Notes under the pieces: generated by a model
What the model saw: the letters and a program-made list of their open reading frames with translations, nothing else
Database searches by the model: none
What the model was told of the DNA's origin: nothing
Shown here: positions 12,390 to 22,789 of the stretch, in pieces
How the letters are laid out: every line of letters starts with the position of its first letter
How positions within the stretch are numbered: the first letter of the stretch is position 1
Position numbers and translations under genes: made by a program
Assembly (NCBI GenBank): GCA_030549495.1
Contig: JAUIRK010000860.1
Span: 401,153-465,152 of the forward strand
Reading direction: 5' to 3'
Source of the DNA: Nectonema munidae
Taxonomy: Eukaryota > Nematomorpha > Nectonematoida > Nectonematidae
DNA: 64,000 nucleotides

Positions 12390-12576
12390 ATTAGGGGTAC
12401 CAATGATCTTTGTGGATGATTTAATGATTATTAGGGGTACCAATGATCACTGTACAAATGATCTTTGACACGTCCTATTATCACAGTACCAATGATCTTT
12501 CACACGTCCTAGAATCACGGGGACCCAGAATCCTACGTCTCGAGCGAAGCGAGAGACAAACACACAGACCGCCTAG
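12390..12576 (+). mobile_element. Helitron-like 3' end with short minisatellite
   Basis: Three to four degenerate units of the GTACCAATGATCTTTCACAC minisatellite lead to a palindromic hairpin TCTCGAGCGAAGCGAGA, then a final CTAG followed by T. Hairpin plus CTAG/T is the canonical Helitron 3' terminus and matches the ends at 18354 and 50637. The 5' end is not certain; a TCTAT phrase at 12271 is possible but is not preceded by A. Confidence 0.65.
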
Positions 12577-12588
12577 TAATAATAATAA

Positions 12589-15020
12589 CACTGGTCAACA
12601 AATTTTTATTTTTTTTCTTTGGCAGACCATCTAGGAGTGTTTTCTGGGGTTTTGAAGGTCGCTGATTACGAATATAACATTGGTTTTGTCTGATTGGCTC
12701 TAGTTTAGAAGATACTGATAGCCTCAAATAAGCCTAAACTGCTAAAATTCTCCCTGAAATACTTCAATATAGAAGCAGTAAATAATAATATCAGAAAATA
12801 CATAATAATTATTATGTATGTAGTGTTTTTAAAACAGTATTTAAGAATTTTCTTTTTAATTCTTTTCCTTTTTTATTCCAGAGTTGAAAATGAGTTCCAG
12901 AGAGAAAATGAGTTCTTCTAAAAGACGTTGTAGATATGAACCGGATGTCTTTTGTTACATCTGTGGACAGTATATGATGGCACAACAAAAGAGGAATATT
13001 ACAGACTTTGTCAAGAGGGCGTACAAAGCATACTTCGATATGAAACTAGGTGACCAAGATAAGTCTTGGGCCCCACATATGGTGTGCAAAACCTGTGTAG
13101 AAAGTCTCCGCGGTTGGACCAATGGTAAGCTGAAGTTGAAGTTTGCTGTACCAATGGTGTGGAGAGAGCCCAAGAATCATTTTGATGACTGCTACTTCTG
13201 TATCAATGATATGACGGGGTTTAACAAGCACAAGAAAGCAAATTGGCAGTATCCGAGCCTGGATTCTGCTATCCGTCCTGTTGCGCACTCTGAGGATCTA
13301 CCTGTGCCTGTTTTCACCAGTCTGCCTGAAATCGATGAAACCGAAGAGATTTCAGCTGATCTTTCAATATCAAGTGGTGATAGCTGTAGTGACTATGAAG
13401 AACCCTCAAATGGCCCTCAGCTTTTCAATCAATCTGAACTTAATGACCTAGTGCGAGACCTTTGTTTGTCGAAGGAGCAGTCTGAAGTTCTTGCATCACG
13501 ACTCCAAGAGAAAAACATTCTTGATTCTGGCACAAAAGTAACATACTATAGGACAAGGGAAGGCAGCTTGCTTCGTTTCTTTTCTAAAGAAGATGACCTG
13601 GTCTTTTGTAATGACGTTTCTGCACTTCTTAACTGCATGGGGATCTCGTCATATGACCCAGCAGATTGGCGTCTCTTTATAGATAGCTCGAAATCAAGTC
13701 TAAAAGTTGTACTTTTGCATAATGGCAATAAGTTTGCTCCTGTACCAATTGGCCATTCTACCAAGATGAAAGAAGAGTATGATGGTATCCAATTTGTTCT
13801 TGAAAAACTAAATTACAACACTCATAAATGGCTGATTTGTGTGGACTTGAAAATGGTAAATTTTCTGCTTGGTCAGCAAAGTGGGTACACAAAGTATCCC
13901 TGCTTTCTTTGTTTGTTGGATAGCAGAGCAAGAAACCAGCACTGGAGAAGGGAGAACTGGCCAGAACGAGAAAGTCTCGAAGTCGGCACAGCCAACGTCA
14001 TCAATGAGCCTTTGGTACCCAGGGATAGAATCATCTTCCCTCCATTGCACATAAAACTAGGGCTCATGAAGCAGTTTGTTAAGGCGTTGAACAAAGATGG
14101 GGATTGCTTCAAGTACATATGCAGGCAATTTCCAGGTCTTTCCATCGAAAAAGCTAAAGGTGGCATCTTCGATGGACCTCAGATTCGAACGCTCATGAGG
14201 GATTCTGACTTCACTAATCATATGAACAGGGTTGAGTTAAATGCTTGGGTGTCCTTCACAGATGTAGTGACAAACTTTTTGGGAAATCACAAAGCTGATA
14301 ATTACAAGCAATTGGTCCGTAAGATGCTTACTGCATACGAAAAACTAGGGGCAAATGTGAGCATTAAAGTTCATTTCTTGTTTAGCCACCTCGACAGATT
14401 TCCTGGTAATCTTGGTGATTACAGTGAGGAGCAAGGAGAGAGATTCCATCAAGACATCAAAACAATGGAAGAGAGGTATCAAGGCAAATGGGATGAGCAC
14501 ATGATGGCAGACTACTGCTGGAACCTTTTGAGAGACTGTCCGAAAGTTGCTCACAAGCGAAAATCGTATAAACGTCAATTTCACTTTTGTGAATAAAATA
14601 TTGTTTTGTGTGTTCATTGTAACTAAGAATCTAGTGTATAATAAATGCTTTGCATTAAAATTCAGTAAATTTTTAGCAAATTTTTTGTATATTCTCGAAA
14701 TCTATGAAAAGTGTTCAGTTATTATAGGATAAATGAAATGATGTTATATCTAACTTAACTTGTTAGATTGAGATTTTACACTGTCTTTATGGTTTTAGAT
14801 TATCATAAAAATCAATATCTGACATTTTTGCACTATTTAGCCGTTTTTTGTACGTTTAGTTATGGTCGCGAATGGGTGATTTCAGACGAACGACCCCCCT
14901 GTGATATCTCCAAAACTAGAGCCAACTTGAAAAAACAAATGTCAGATTCGGATTCAGCGCCCTTGAAAACCCCAGAAACCAGTCTCACTTTGCCTGCCAA
15001 AAATATTGTGTTGACCAGTG
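12589..15020 (+). mobile_element. Complete CAC-ended DNA transposon carrying the 568-aa transposase
   Basis: Two inverted repeats of about 125 bp bound 2432 bp. Left (12589-12715) starts CACTGGTCAACAAATTTTT; right (14893-15020), read as reverse complement, starts CACTGGTCAACACAATATTT. Inside both follow the same landmarks: TTTGGCAG, TTTCTGGGGTTTT, GGCTCTAGTTT. Possible 3-bp TAA duplication on both sides, but the target is a (TAA)n run so it cannot be proven. The right flank (15021-15066) is the inverted tail of the hairpin repeat seen at 50926-50965, so the element landed in that repeat. CAC-starting ends are shared by the CMC (CACTA/Mirage/Chapaev), Transib and RAG groups. The single gene inside is uninterrupted. 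Confidence 0.85.
12890..14596 (+). CDS. Intact transposase-like protein, D-D-CxxC-HxxxxH-E layout
   Basis: 568 residues from the first ATG at 12890; a T-rich tract ending in CAG just upstream (12864-12881) could be a 3' splice site of a 5'-UTR intron. An AATAAA signal overlaps the stop. N-terminal Cys pairs lie at C22/C25, C66/C69 and C101/C104 (possible zinc fingers), then an acidic Ser-rich linker (about 145-175). The core shows a strand with D265 (RLFIDSS), a second strand with D319 (WLICVDLK), CFLC at C338/C341, HFLFSH at H495/H500 and acidic residues E513, E514 and E517 (EEQGERFHQD). In RAG1 the catalytic residues are D600, D708, E962 and zinc is held by C727/C730 and H937/H942: the D-to-C spacing (19) and the H-x4-H are the same here. 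The protein belongs to a family I recognise as recurrent and unnamed in invertebrate genomes. Transposase function is inferred from motifs plus the flanking inverted repeats. It is visibly richer in G+C than its surroundings and has no internal stop. Confidence 0.85.
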   Translation: MSSREKMSSSKRRCRYEPDVFCYICGQYMMAQQKRNITDFVKRAYKAYFDMKLGDQDKSWAPHMVCKTCVESLRGWTNGKLKLKFAVPMVWREPKNHFDDCYFCINDMTGFNKHKKANWQYPSLDSAIRPVAHSEDLPVPVFTSLPEIDETEEISADLSISSGDSCSDYEEPSNGPQLFNQSELNDLVRDLCLSKEQSEVLASRLQEKNILDSGTKVTYYRTREGSLLRFFSKEDDLVFCNDVSALLNCMGISSYDPADWRLFIDSSKSSLKVVLLHNGNKFAPVPIGHSTKMKEEYDGIQFVLEKLNYNTHKWLICVDLKMVNFLLGQQSGYTKYPCFLCLLDSRARNQHWRRENWPERESLEVGTANVINEPLVPRDRIIFPPLHIKLGLMKQFVKALNKDGDCFKYICRQFPGLSIEKAKGGIFDGPQIRTLMRDSDFTNHMNRVELNAWVSFTDVVTNFLGNHKADNYKQLVRKMLTAYEKLGANVSIKVHFLFSHLDRFPGNLGDYSEEQGERFHQDIKTMEERYQGKWDEHMMADYCWNLLRDCPKVAHKRKSYKRQFHFCE

Positions 15021-15066
15021 TAATCTATTATATAATAATATTAACTCAAGTATAGCGAATCATATA
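15021..15066 (-). repeat. Tail of a GAGGTCT-hairpin repeat (target of the transposon)
   Basis: Reverse complement of the phrase at 50926-50965, including ACTCAAGTATAGCGAATCAT. It shows what DNA the CAC-ended transposon entered. Confidence 0.7.
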
Positions 15067-15084
15067 TATATATATATATATAGG

Positions 15085-17141
15085 TAGGTATATTTCACTT
15101 TTTTGCGAACTTTTTTTTGCGTAACTTTTACCACACTTTTACACTTTGAAGCGCAAAAGTTTTGCGATGAAGGCGAATTTTTCCCTTTTTTTTTCACGTA
15201 TCTACCTTATTTTGGATTGTGCGTCGGTGCGTGATGCTGACATGATCCCAAATTCTCCGCAATCGCCCGAGGCAGAGATGCTAATTTTGGCATTTTTGGG
15301 CTTATGATAATTTTTTTTAAATTCACACTTATCACATTAAACTAAACATTATTATGAATAATAATTGCCCAAAAAATTTCTCTTTTTTATTTTCATTTTT
15401 TCGCGATGCGCTCTCAAAAATCACAATTTTTCACATTTTTAATCAAATTTTACTCATGCAAGTAAAAATTTTTTTTTTTAATTATTTTTGTGAAAGGATG
15501 CAGATTAAGTTATATTTTATTCTAATATTTGAAATTTTTGAAAAATCTTTATTTTTCATATATTTTTTTCATTTTCCACAATTTGTCCAAAAAAATTATG
15601 CTTAAAATCACCGCATTTTATGCTTGAAACAAAATGTTATGCGAGAATTTTTTTTTTAAACATTTAAACCATGCGCATCTTAAAGAGCATCCTTTTACCC
15701 ACATTTTTCAATTATTTTTAGTTTTCAAAAAATTCAAAAATTTTTTTTATAACCCCTTGAACAACATGCACATTTTTGCCATTTTTCACTATATTTTAGC
15801 GTGTAAAATGAAGATTTAAATTTTTTTTTAATTTTTTTTGCACATTCATAAAATATAACTTATATTTAAACACATTATGGTGAAAAAATTAGGAAAAATT
15901 TTTTTTGATTTTTTAAAAAAAAATTTTTTGTCTAAATTTCCAAAATTTAACTTTGCAACAAAACTTTATGCGAGAAATTTTTTTAAAATCATTTTAAACC
16001 ATGTCTATCTTAAAAAACATCCTTTTACCTACATTTTTGAATTATTTTTAGTTTTCAAAAAAATTCAAAATTTTTTTTATAACTCCTTGAACAATATGCA
16101 CAATTTTGCCATTTTTCACTATATTTTAGCGTGTAAAATAAAGATTTAAATTTTTTTTTCAATTTTTTTTGCACATTCATAAAATATAACTGATATTTAA
16201 ACACACTATGGTGAAAAAATTTGGAAAAAATTATTTTTATTTTTAAAAAAAATTTTTTTTTTGTCTAAATTTTAATAATTTAACTATAGAACAAAAATGC
16301 CAGAAATTTTTTAAAAATCATTTTAAACCATGCCTATCTTAAAGAGCACCCTTTTACCTACATTTTAAATTATTTTTAGTTTTCAAATAAATCCAAAAAA
16401 ATTTTTTATAACACCTTGAACAATATGCACATTTTTGACATTTTTTACTATATTTTAGCGTGTAAAATGAAGAATAAAATTATTTTTTCAATTTTTTTTT
16501 CACATTCATAATATATAATTGATATTTAAACATAAGAAAAAATTTTATATTTCAGGGAAAAAATATTATAAAATAAGAAAAATTTTATTATTTCATTTTA
16601 AAGCAAATTTTATACTGATTACGAAAATGTAAAAATATTTTAAATTAAACATTTTTTAAATACTTTTTTTAGCCTTTGAACTTGATAAAATGACAATAAA
16701 GTCAACTTTGACCTCAAAAAAATTTAAAAAATCTTTCGATTCATTTCAAACAAATTACATATTTGGAATCATCGTATCAAACTCTATCAGAATACGCTTT
16801 TAAATTTTAATTTTTTTTAATTTTTCAATTTTTCGATTTTTTAGGCCTTTTCAGCGCGCTCAAAATATGACTTTTATCACTTCTCATATATTCAACCAAA
16901 AATCAAGTTTTATATATTTTTAGAATCCTCTTATCATTCTGAATAACAATATTAACTTTATATTACCATAAATCTTTTTATTCAAAAAAATTCATATATA
17001 TATTTGTATATTTTGTATATACGTGCATAATGTACTTATTTTAACCAATCAAAAAAATTCATTTGCATTAAAAAAAATTTTACATTCTCAATATCATCAA
17101 ATTCAATTAATGGCTGATGATGGGTTTATTCATTCTTCCCA
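15085..17141 (-). repeat. Right arm of the inverted repeat, with internal tandem triplication
   Basis: Inverted relative to 1-900. The distal part (16580-17141) matches 1-560. 15650-15950, 15970-16280 and 16310-16560 are three diverged copies of a roughly 320-bp unit with the phrase AACCATGCCTATCTTAAAGA. The Phe/Lys/Asn-rich open frames here are composition artefacts. Confidence 0.7.
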
Positions 17142-17177
17142 AGAAAGATAATAAATTTATATGACTACTATTTCAAA

Positions 17178-18354
17178 TCTATATTTTTAATAAAACAAGA
17201 TTCTTTATTAAAGTTCTTTTTCTTAATTTATAAATTTTGATTTTTTTTTGTATCAATGATCTTTCACACGTCCTAGAATCACGCGGTACCAATGATCTGT
17301 CACACGTCCTAGAATCACGCGGTACCAATGATCTGTCACACATCCTAGAATCACGCGGTACCAATGATCTGTCACACGTCCTAGAATCACAGTACCAATG
17401 ATCTTTCACAGGACCTAGGATCACGCGGTACCAATGATCTTTCACACGTCCTAGAATCACGCGGTACCAATGATCTGTCACACGTCCTAGGATCACGCGG
17501 TACCAATGATCTGTCACACGTCCTAGAATGTGGCGTCCACCCGATACCAATGATCTTTAACTGGACCTAGAATCACGCGGTACCAACAATGATCTTTCAC
17601 AGGATTTAGGATTACGCGGTAACTGGACCTAGAATCACGCGGTACAAATGATCTTTAACTGGACCTAGGATCACGCGATACCAATGATCTTTAACTGGAC
17701 CTAGAATCACGCGCTACCAATGATCTTTAACTGGACATATGAATCACAGTACCAATGATCTTTCACAGGACCTAGGATCAAGCGGGACCAATGATCTTTC
17801 ACACGTCCTAGAATCACGCGGTACCAATGATCTTTAACTGGACCTAGAATCACGCGGTACCAATGATCTTTAACTGGACCTATGAATCACAGTACCAATG
17901 ATCTTTCACAGGACCTAGGATCACGCGGTATCAATGATCTTTCACAGGACCTAGGATCACGCGGTATCAATGATATTTCACACGTCCTAGAATCATGCGG
18001 TACCAATGATCTTTAACTGGACCTATGAATCACAGTACCAATGATCTTTCACAGGAACTAAGATCACGCGGTACCAATGATCTTTCACAGGACCTAGGAT
18101 CACGCGGTACTAATGATCTGTCATACGTCCTAGAATCACAGTACCAATGATCTGTCACACGTCCTAGAATCACAGTACCAATGATCTGTCACACGTCCTA
18201 GGATCACGCGGTACCAATGATCTGTCACACGTCCTAGATTAAAGGTAGCAATGATGTGTCATACGTGGTATAATGTGGCGTGCTATCTTTTTGAGATGCT
18301 AGAATCCAAACAGGTCTCGAGCGAAGCGAGAGACCAAACACAGGGACCGTCTAG
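17178..18354 (+). mobile_element. Helitron-like element filled with a 37-bp minisatellite
   Basis: Begins TCTATATTTTTAATAAAAC after an A (a TC-type 5' end), contains about 25 units of a roughly 37-bp repeat built on GTACCAATGATCT, TCACACGTCCTAG and AATCACGCG (17250-18245), and ends with the hairpin TCTCGAGCGAAGCGAGA, then CTAG followed by T. Unit variants (CACACGTCCTAG versus AACTGGACCTAG) are interspersed, as expected from unequal exchange. No Rep/helicase is encoded. The 3' end is well supported, the 5' end less so. Confidence 0.7.
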
Positions 18355-19430
18355 TAATAATAATAATAATACTACCAATACTAATATTACTTTTTAAAAA
18401 TGTTTACTTTTTTGATTTGCAGAAAGAATTAAACTCTTTTTCAATAATTCTTTTTCATGATATATATATCATTAGAAAGCGTATCGTTTGCTACATACTC
18501 TAGAATAATTTATTTTTGCAAAAGTTTTAAAAAATTTTAATAAATGGACTTTACTTCGAAAAATTTGGTCTAAATTTTTGAAAAAATTACGGACAACCTT
18601 TTGAGTGGAGCATACTGTGAAGATTTAAAAAAAAATTTGAATGAAAATGGTATCATTGGAAAGGTATACTCTTTGTGGTTAACATAGGCTAGGTTATAAA
18701 AACAAATATATTTTCATTTTTCCAAAATCTGCTTTTATGTGAGGTCAGTCAAGTTTTATCTAGTTTCAAAAAATACCAATAATAATTAACGTTCTTAATT
18801 TATATAATATTTTTTCAATATTTTATATTCACAAAAGTAAAATATGTTTTTTTACATTTTAAAATTTCATAGTTAAAGAAAACTGTCGAAAATTAATATT
18901 TATTTTTTACTTTTTATGGGTCAGTAGTATAGGTCAGTATAATGTTTTTCTAATAAATTTTAAATTATTTTTCAAGTGAAAAATGTCGATCGAATGTATG
19001 AGTTTTGTCGGATAATCGAAGTCAACTTTTATTTAGTTTAGATACAACCTTTCTAATTTTTAACGAAGGGCATTCGTTATATTTATACCGACAGTGTGCG
19101 AGGAATAAATCACATTATTGATTGATTTTAGAGCATAACTATGCGAAGAAAGATTAACACATGTTGCATTACGCGTTTGTGAGCGCAGGAAATTCTTATC
19201 TCACATACGCTTCACCACATCTTTAGCACGCGTGTGTGGTTTATTTTATCGGGCTAGTGTACGCTTAGTTTATTTGTAGTGTTCGTAGCTGATATTTTAG
19301 TCAAATATTAAGACGCTTATAACTTTCACATTTATCAACAGAATGCATCATCTTTCGACAACATTTATGAGTTCGTTTAGATTTCTGCACATTTCTCCTT
19401 GTTAAGTTGTCTGGTTGAATGTATTGGGCA
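18355..19430 (+). repeat. Dispersed repeat R, single-unit copy
   Basis: Contains four blocks in order that recur at 43066-45000 (same orientation) and, inverted, at 33700-35290: block a (AGAATAATTTATTTTTGCAA), block b (GTGAGGTCAGTCAA, GGGTCAGTAGTATAGGTCAG), block c (ACGCGTTTGTGAGCGCAG, TTTAGCACGCGTGTGTGG) and block d. Here each block is present once. No coding potential. Confidence 0.8.
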
Positions 19431-19796
19431 TGCATATATATGTAACACAAAATTTAAAAATTTAATAACCCCTATACTTTCCTTAAATCATCCACTAGTA
19501 TTACAATTAATCCACCCCTACCAACTTTTAACACAGTTCCTCTTTTTCAAAAATGTAAAATTACGAAATTTTTGAAAATATAATTAAATCAAAATTATTG
19601 ATTTCAGGAGAACTATCAGTTTTTCTAACTAATATTTTGTCATATGTTAAACTTATTTATCGTCACCCCCTTCGACACATATCCTTTTGTATAGTGAATA
19701 ACACCCCGCCTAAGCGTTCATCCAAACAACAGAAGAAGTTGACACATAACCAACATAAAGATTCCAAGCTATTCATTGACATCAGCAAGTGATCTC
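19431..19796. other. Unassigned stretch
   Basis: Contains a 64-codon plus-strand frame (19598-19792) that follows a TTTCAG phrase and is basic and Ser/Lys-rich; I see no family resemblance and do not call it a gene. Confidence 0.3.
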
Positions 19797-20157
19797 AGAA
19801 ACACAAAAGTTCTACAAGTTCACTTCTGTATCCCTACACTACATTGAAGAAATGTAAAACGGTGAAGTATTTGCTGGAGAAAATTAGTTATTTTCAGGAT
19901 GCCTGTTTTATTTGCATTGATCTAAAGATTTGATTGACACTTTCAGATATTTTAACACACAAAACTGAGTCCAGAAATGAAATCAACATGGTCAATTGGC
20001 AATAAAAACATATGCTGCAAAGTACTAAGCTAGAATAAAATTTCGCGAATTAAGTTTCAAAAACAAGTCGAGAGAATTTAATTTCGCGCATAAACATCTC
20101 TAAAATTTTAGATTTTTAGCCCAAAAAATTAAGTATATTTTTCTTATTAACACTTAA
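19797..20157 (+). repeat. Duplicated flank, left part (split by the piggyBac-like element)
   Basis: Matches 63497-63860 almost base for base. The match resumes at 28642, showing that everything between is an insertion at the TTAA of 20154-20157. Confidence 0.9.
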
Positions 20158-20639
20158 CCCTATCAGTGACGGGGGAGAGGTGGCTATTTTAACCCCCCCC
20201 CCCCTCAACTAAAATTTCTCTTGTACCAAATTGACTACATCTTTTTCTACCATACTTCGTGACATTTCCTAAAATCGCTAGCTGCATCGTTTGATACCCT
20301 TTTCATGGCAGTTGAATGACCTTTTCATGCCTAAATCTGTCAATCAAAATCAAAAGTTCATCAAAAAAAAGTTTCAGCAAAATTCTGACAGTATCTCTAG
20401 TTAAGCTTATACTTTGGTTCTATATTAAATACTTATTTGAAAATTTATAAATATATACAGTTTTGAACCTATAACACTTTATAGTTTAAATTTTTTCAAA
20501 ATCATTGTTACTTTTTGGGAAATGTCAATCAAAAATTTTATTGATGAGAAATATATTTAATAAAATATACCTTCAAATTTTACATGAAATGTATTTTTTA
20601 TATCAAATCGGGCATGATGATTTCATTTTTGGAATTTAG

Positions 20640-21590
20640 AAATTGAAAATACCTATAAGTGTGTAACAAACTTGCAGTTTACTTCTAAAATCTGTCTCTG
20701 AAAACATTCATTCAAATTTTAGATAGAATATACACATTATTATAACAAATCAACAATCGCAATTTCATTTATAGATTATTTTTGCATTTAGAATTTGAAA
20801 ATGCTAATCAATGCGAAACAAATTTGCGGTTTATTTTTAAAATCTGTCTCCGAGAAGATTAATTAAAATTTTACATGAAATATAGACGCTTTTATATCAA
20901 ATCAACAATGTCACTTTCATTTATAGATTATTTTTGCATTTGGATTTCAAAATGCTTATAAGTGTGAAACAAAGTTACGGTTTATTCCTAAAATGTATCT
21001 TCGAAAACATTCATTCAAATTTTACATGAAATATACACATTTTCATATCAAATCAACAATGCCAATTTCATTTATAGATTATTTTTGCATTTGGATTTCA
21101 AAATACTTATAAGTGTGAAACAAAGTTGTGGTTTATTCCTAAAATGTCTCTTCGAGAACATTCATTTAAATTTTACATGAAATAACACATTTTCATATCA
21201 AATCAACAATGCCAATTTCATTTATAGATTATTTTTGCATTTGGATTTCAAAATACTTATAAGTGTGAAACAAAGTTGTGATTTATTCCTAAAATGTCTC
21301 TTTGAGAATATTCATTTAAATTTTACATGAAATAACACATTTTCATATCAAATCAACAATGCCAATTTCATTTATAGATTATTTTTGCATTTGGATTTCA
21401 AAATACTTATAAGTGTGAAACAAAGTTGCTGTTTATTCCTAAAATCTGTCTTCGAGAACATTCATTCAAATTTTACATGAAATAAACGCCTTTTCATATC
21501 AAATCAACAATGTCAATTTCATTTATCTTTTTGGATTTAGAATTTGAAAATACTTGTAAGGGTGAATCAAATTTGTAATTCAGGTGTTTT
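20640..21590 (+). repeat. Tandem array A, about 150-bp units
   Basis: Six to seven units recurring about every 150 bp; landmarks CTTATAAGTGTGAAACAAAG, TTTACATGAAATA and CAAATCAACAATGCCAATTT. The same array type is at 54760-56660 in copy 2. Confidence 0.85.
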
Positions 21591-21599
21591 TCACATATC

Positions 21600-22789
21600 T
21601 ACCCATTTTCAAGTAGGCTGAATCCAACAGTGATGTTTATTTTTTATAAAAATTAATCATACCTGTCAAAAAATGATTGACATATGACACTTCAACTGAA
21701 ATAACGGACTTCATGATTAAATAGTATGTAATTTATTTTGTCACAGAACAAGTAGAAGGACTCCGTAGAGGCAAATTTTGATGCGCATCATTTTATTTGA
21801 AGGAGAATTGCAGTTCGTTTATCCCATTCACTCTACAATATCTCGAAACAAGCTGAATCGGTCACTTTAAATAAGTTTCGTGTTTGACCATTTTGAGAAA
21901 GTTTTATGCGTATAATCAAACAATATACAAATGAACGAAGATGATAAAGTTGAAACATAATTTATTTATAATAAAAATTTTATTGTTTTTTTATATCTAA
22001 TCATTTGGTTGTCTTATCTTTTCTCTAAAATGAAAAATATTTTCACCTTAACATGAGTTTTCTACATAAAATTTGCTATTTTATTTAATAATTGCTGGCA
22101 GTATTTAAAAAAAGTGAATGATCTTTATTAAAAACTGTCAAGGATAATAAAAATAGTTTAAAAAAAAGAGAAAAACTTTATTCGAAAATTTGTCTTTTTG
22201 ATAATCAAGATTAAAAAAAAACAAAAATTTCGTGATTATGAGTATCAAGATGTTTGTTTGTAGTTTGCAATGCTGAATTTTATTTATAAAAAATGCTTGA
22301 AAATTTTTAAAATATTAAGATATATTTGCTTTCATGCATATGAACCAATCAAACTATCTCTTATTTCGATCATATTTTAGTCTAAAATTTAAAAGAACTT
22401 GATATTTCCGTACTCCTTATTCTTACTCTTAGTCCTTAAAAATAGTCTATTCCCTTACTCTTACCCCCAGCCCTGATTTGGATTATTTTACCCCTCTTGT
22501 TAGAATATATCAGTTTGAATTTTGATTTGATAGGTATAGAAGATGAGTATAAAAATTAATATTCGTGCCTAAATTTTGGTACTGAAAACATTTGTTTTAT
22601 TATAGATTCCAAATAAAATCTAAACTTCAAAGAGAAATAAATTCATTTGTGAAATGACTAAAAATTTCCATATAGTCTTTGGAGAATAGCATGAAAATAA
22701 ATCGTTCAAAAATCATACAATATATCTGACCGCAAACATACCACGATTTTAAAAAAGTCACAAATTAATCCAAAATGTTAAAAAAAACT
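21600..22789. other. Spacer between arrays A and B
   Basis: A+T-rich, no gene and no repeat unit recognised. The piggyBac transposase expected in an autonomous relative is absent. Confidence 0.5.

Noticed and set aside
12271-12576. A full Helitron starting at the TCTATTT phrase
   Set aside because: The base before it is T rather than A and the sequence differs from the other 5' ends, so only the 3' end is called.
15354-16149. Several Phe/Lys/Asn-rich plus-strand frames
   Set aside because: Composition artefacts in the A+T-rich inverted arm; the same family gives different frames in its other copies.
1-17141. A giant virus-like (Polinton-type) element framed by inverted repeats
   Set aside because: No polymerase, integrase or capsid-type gene is visible between the arms and the content is a mix of unrelated insertions.
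17179-17550. Minus-strand frame encoding a repetitive protein (RVTDHWYRVIL units)
   Set aside because: It is only the translation of the minisatellite, whose unit changes frame along the array.
17250-18245. Regularly spaced 37-bp repeats, CRISPR-like at first sight
   Set aside because: Units are contiguous with no unique spacers, the sequence is eukaryotic, and the array lies inside a Helitron-like element.
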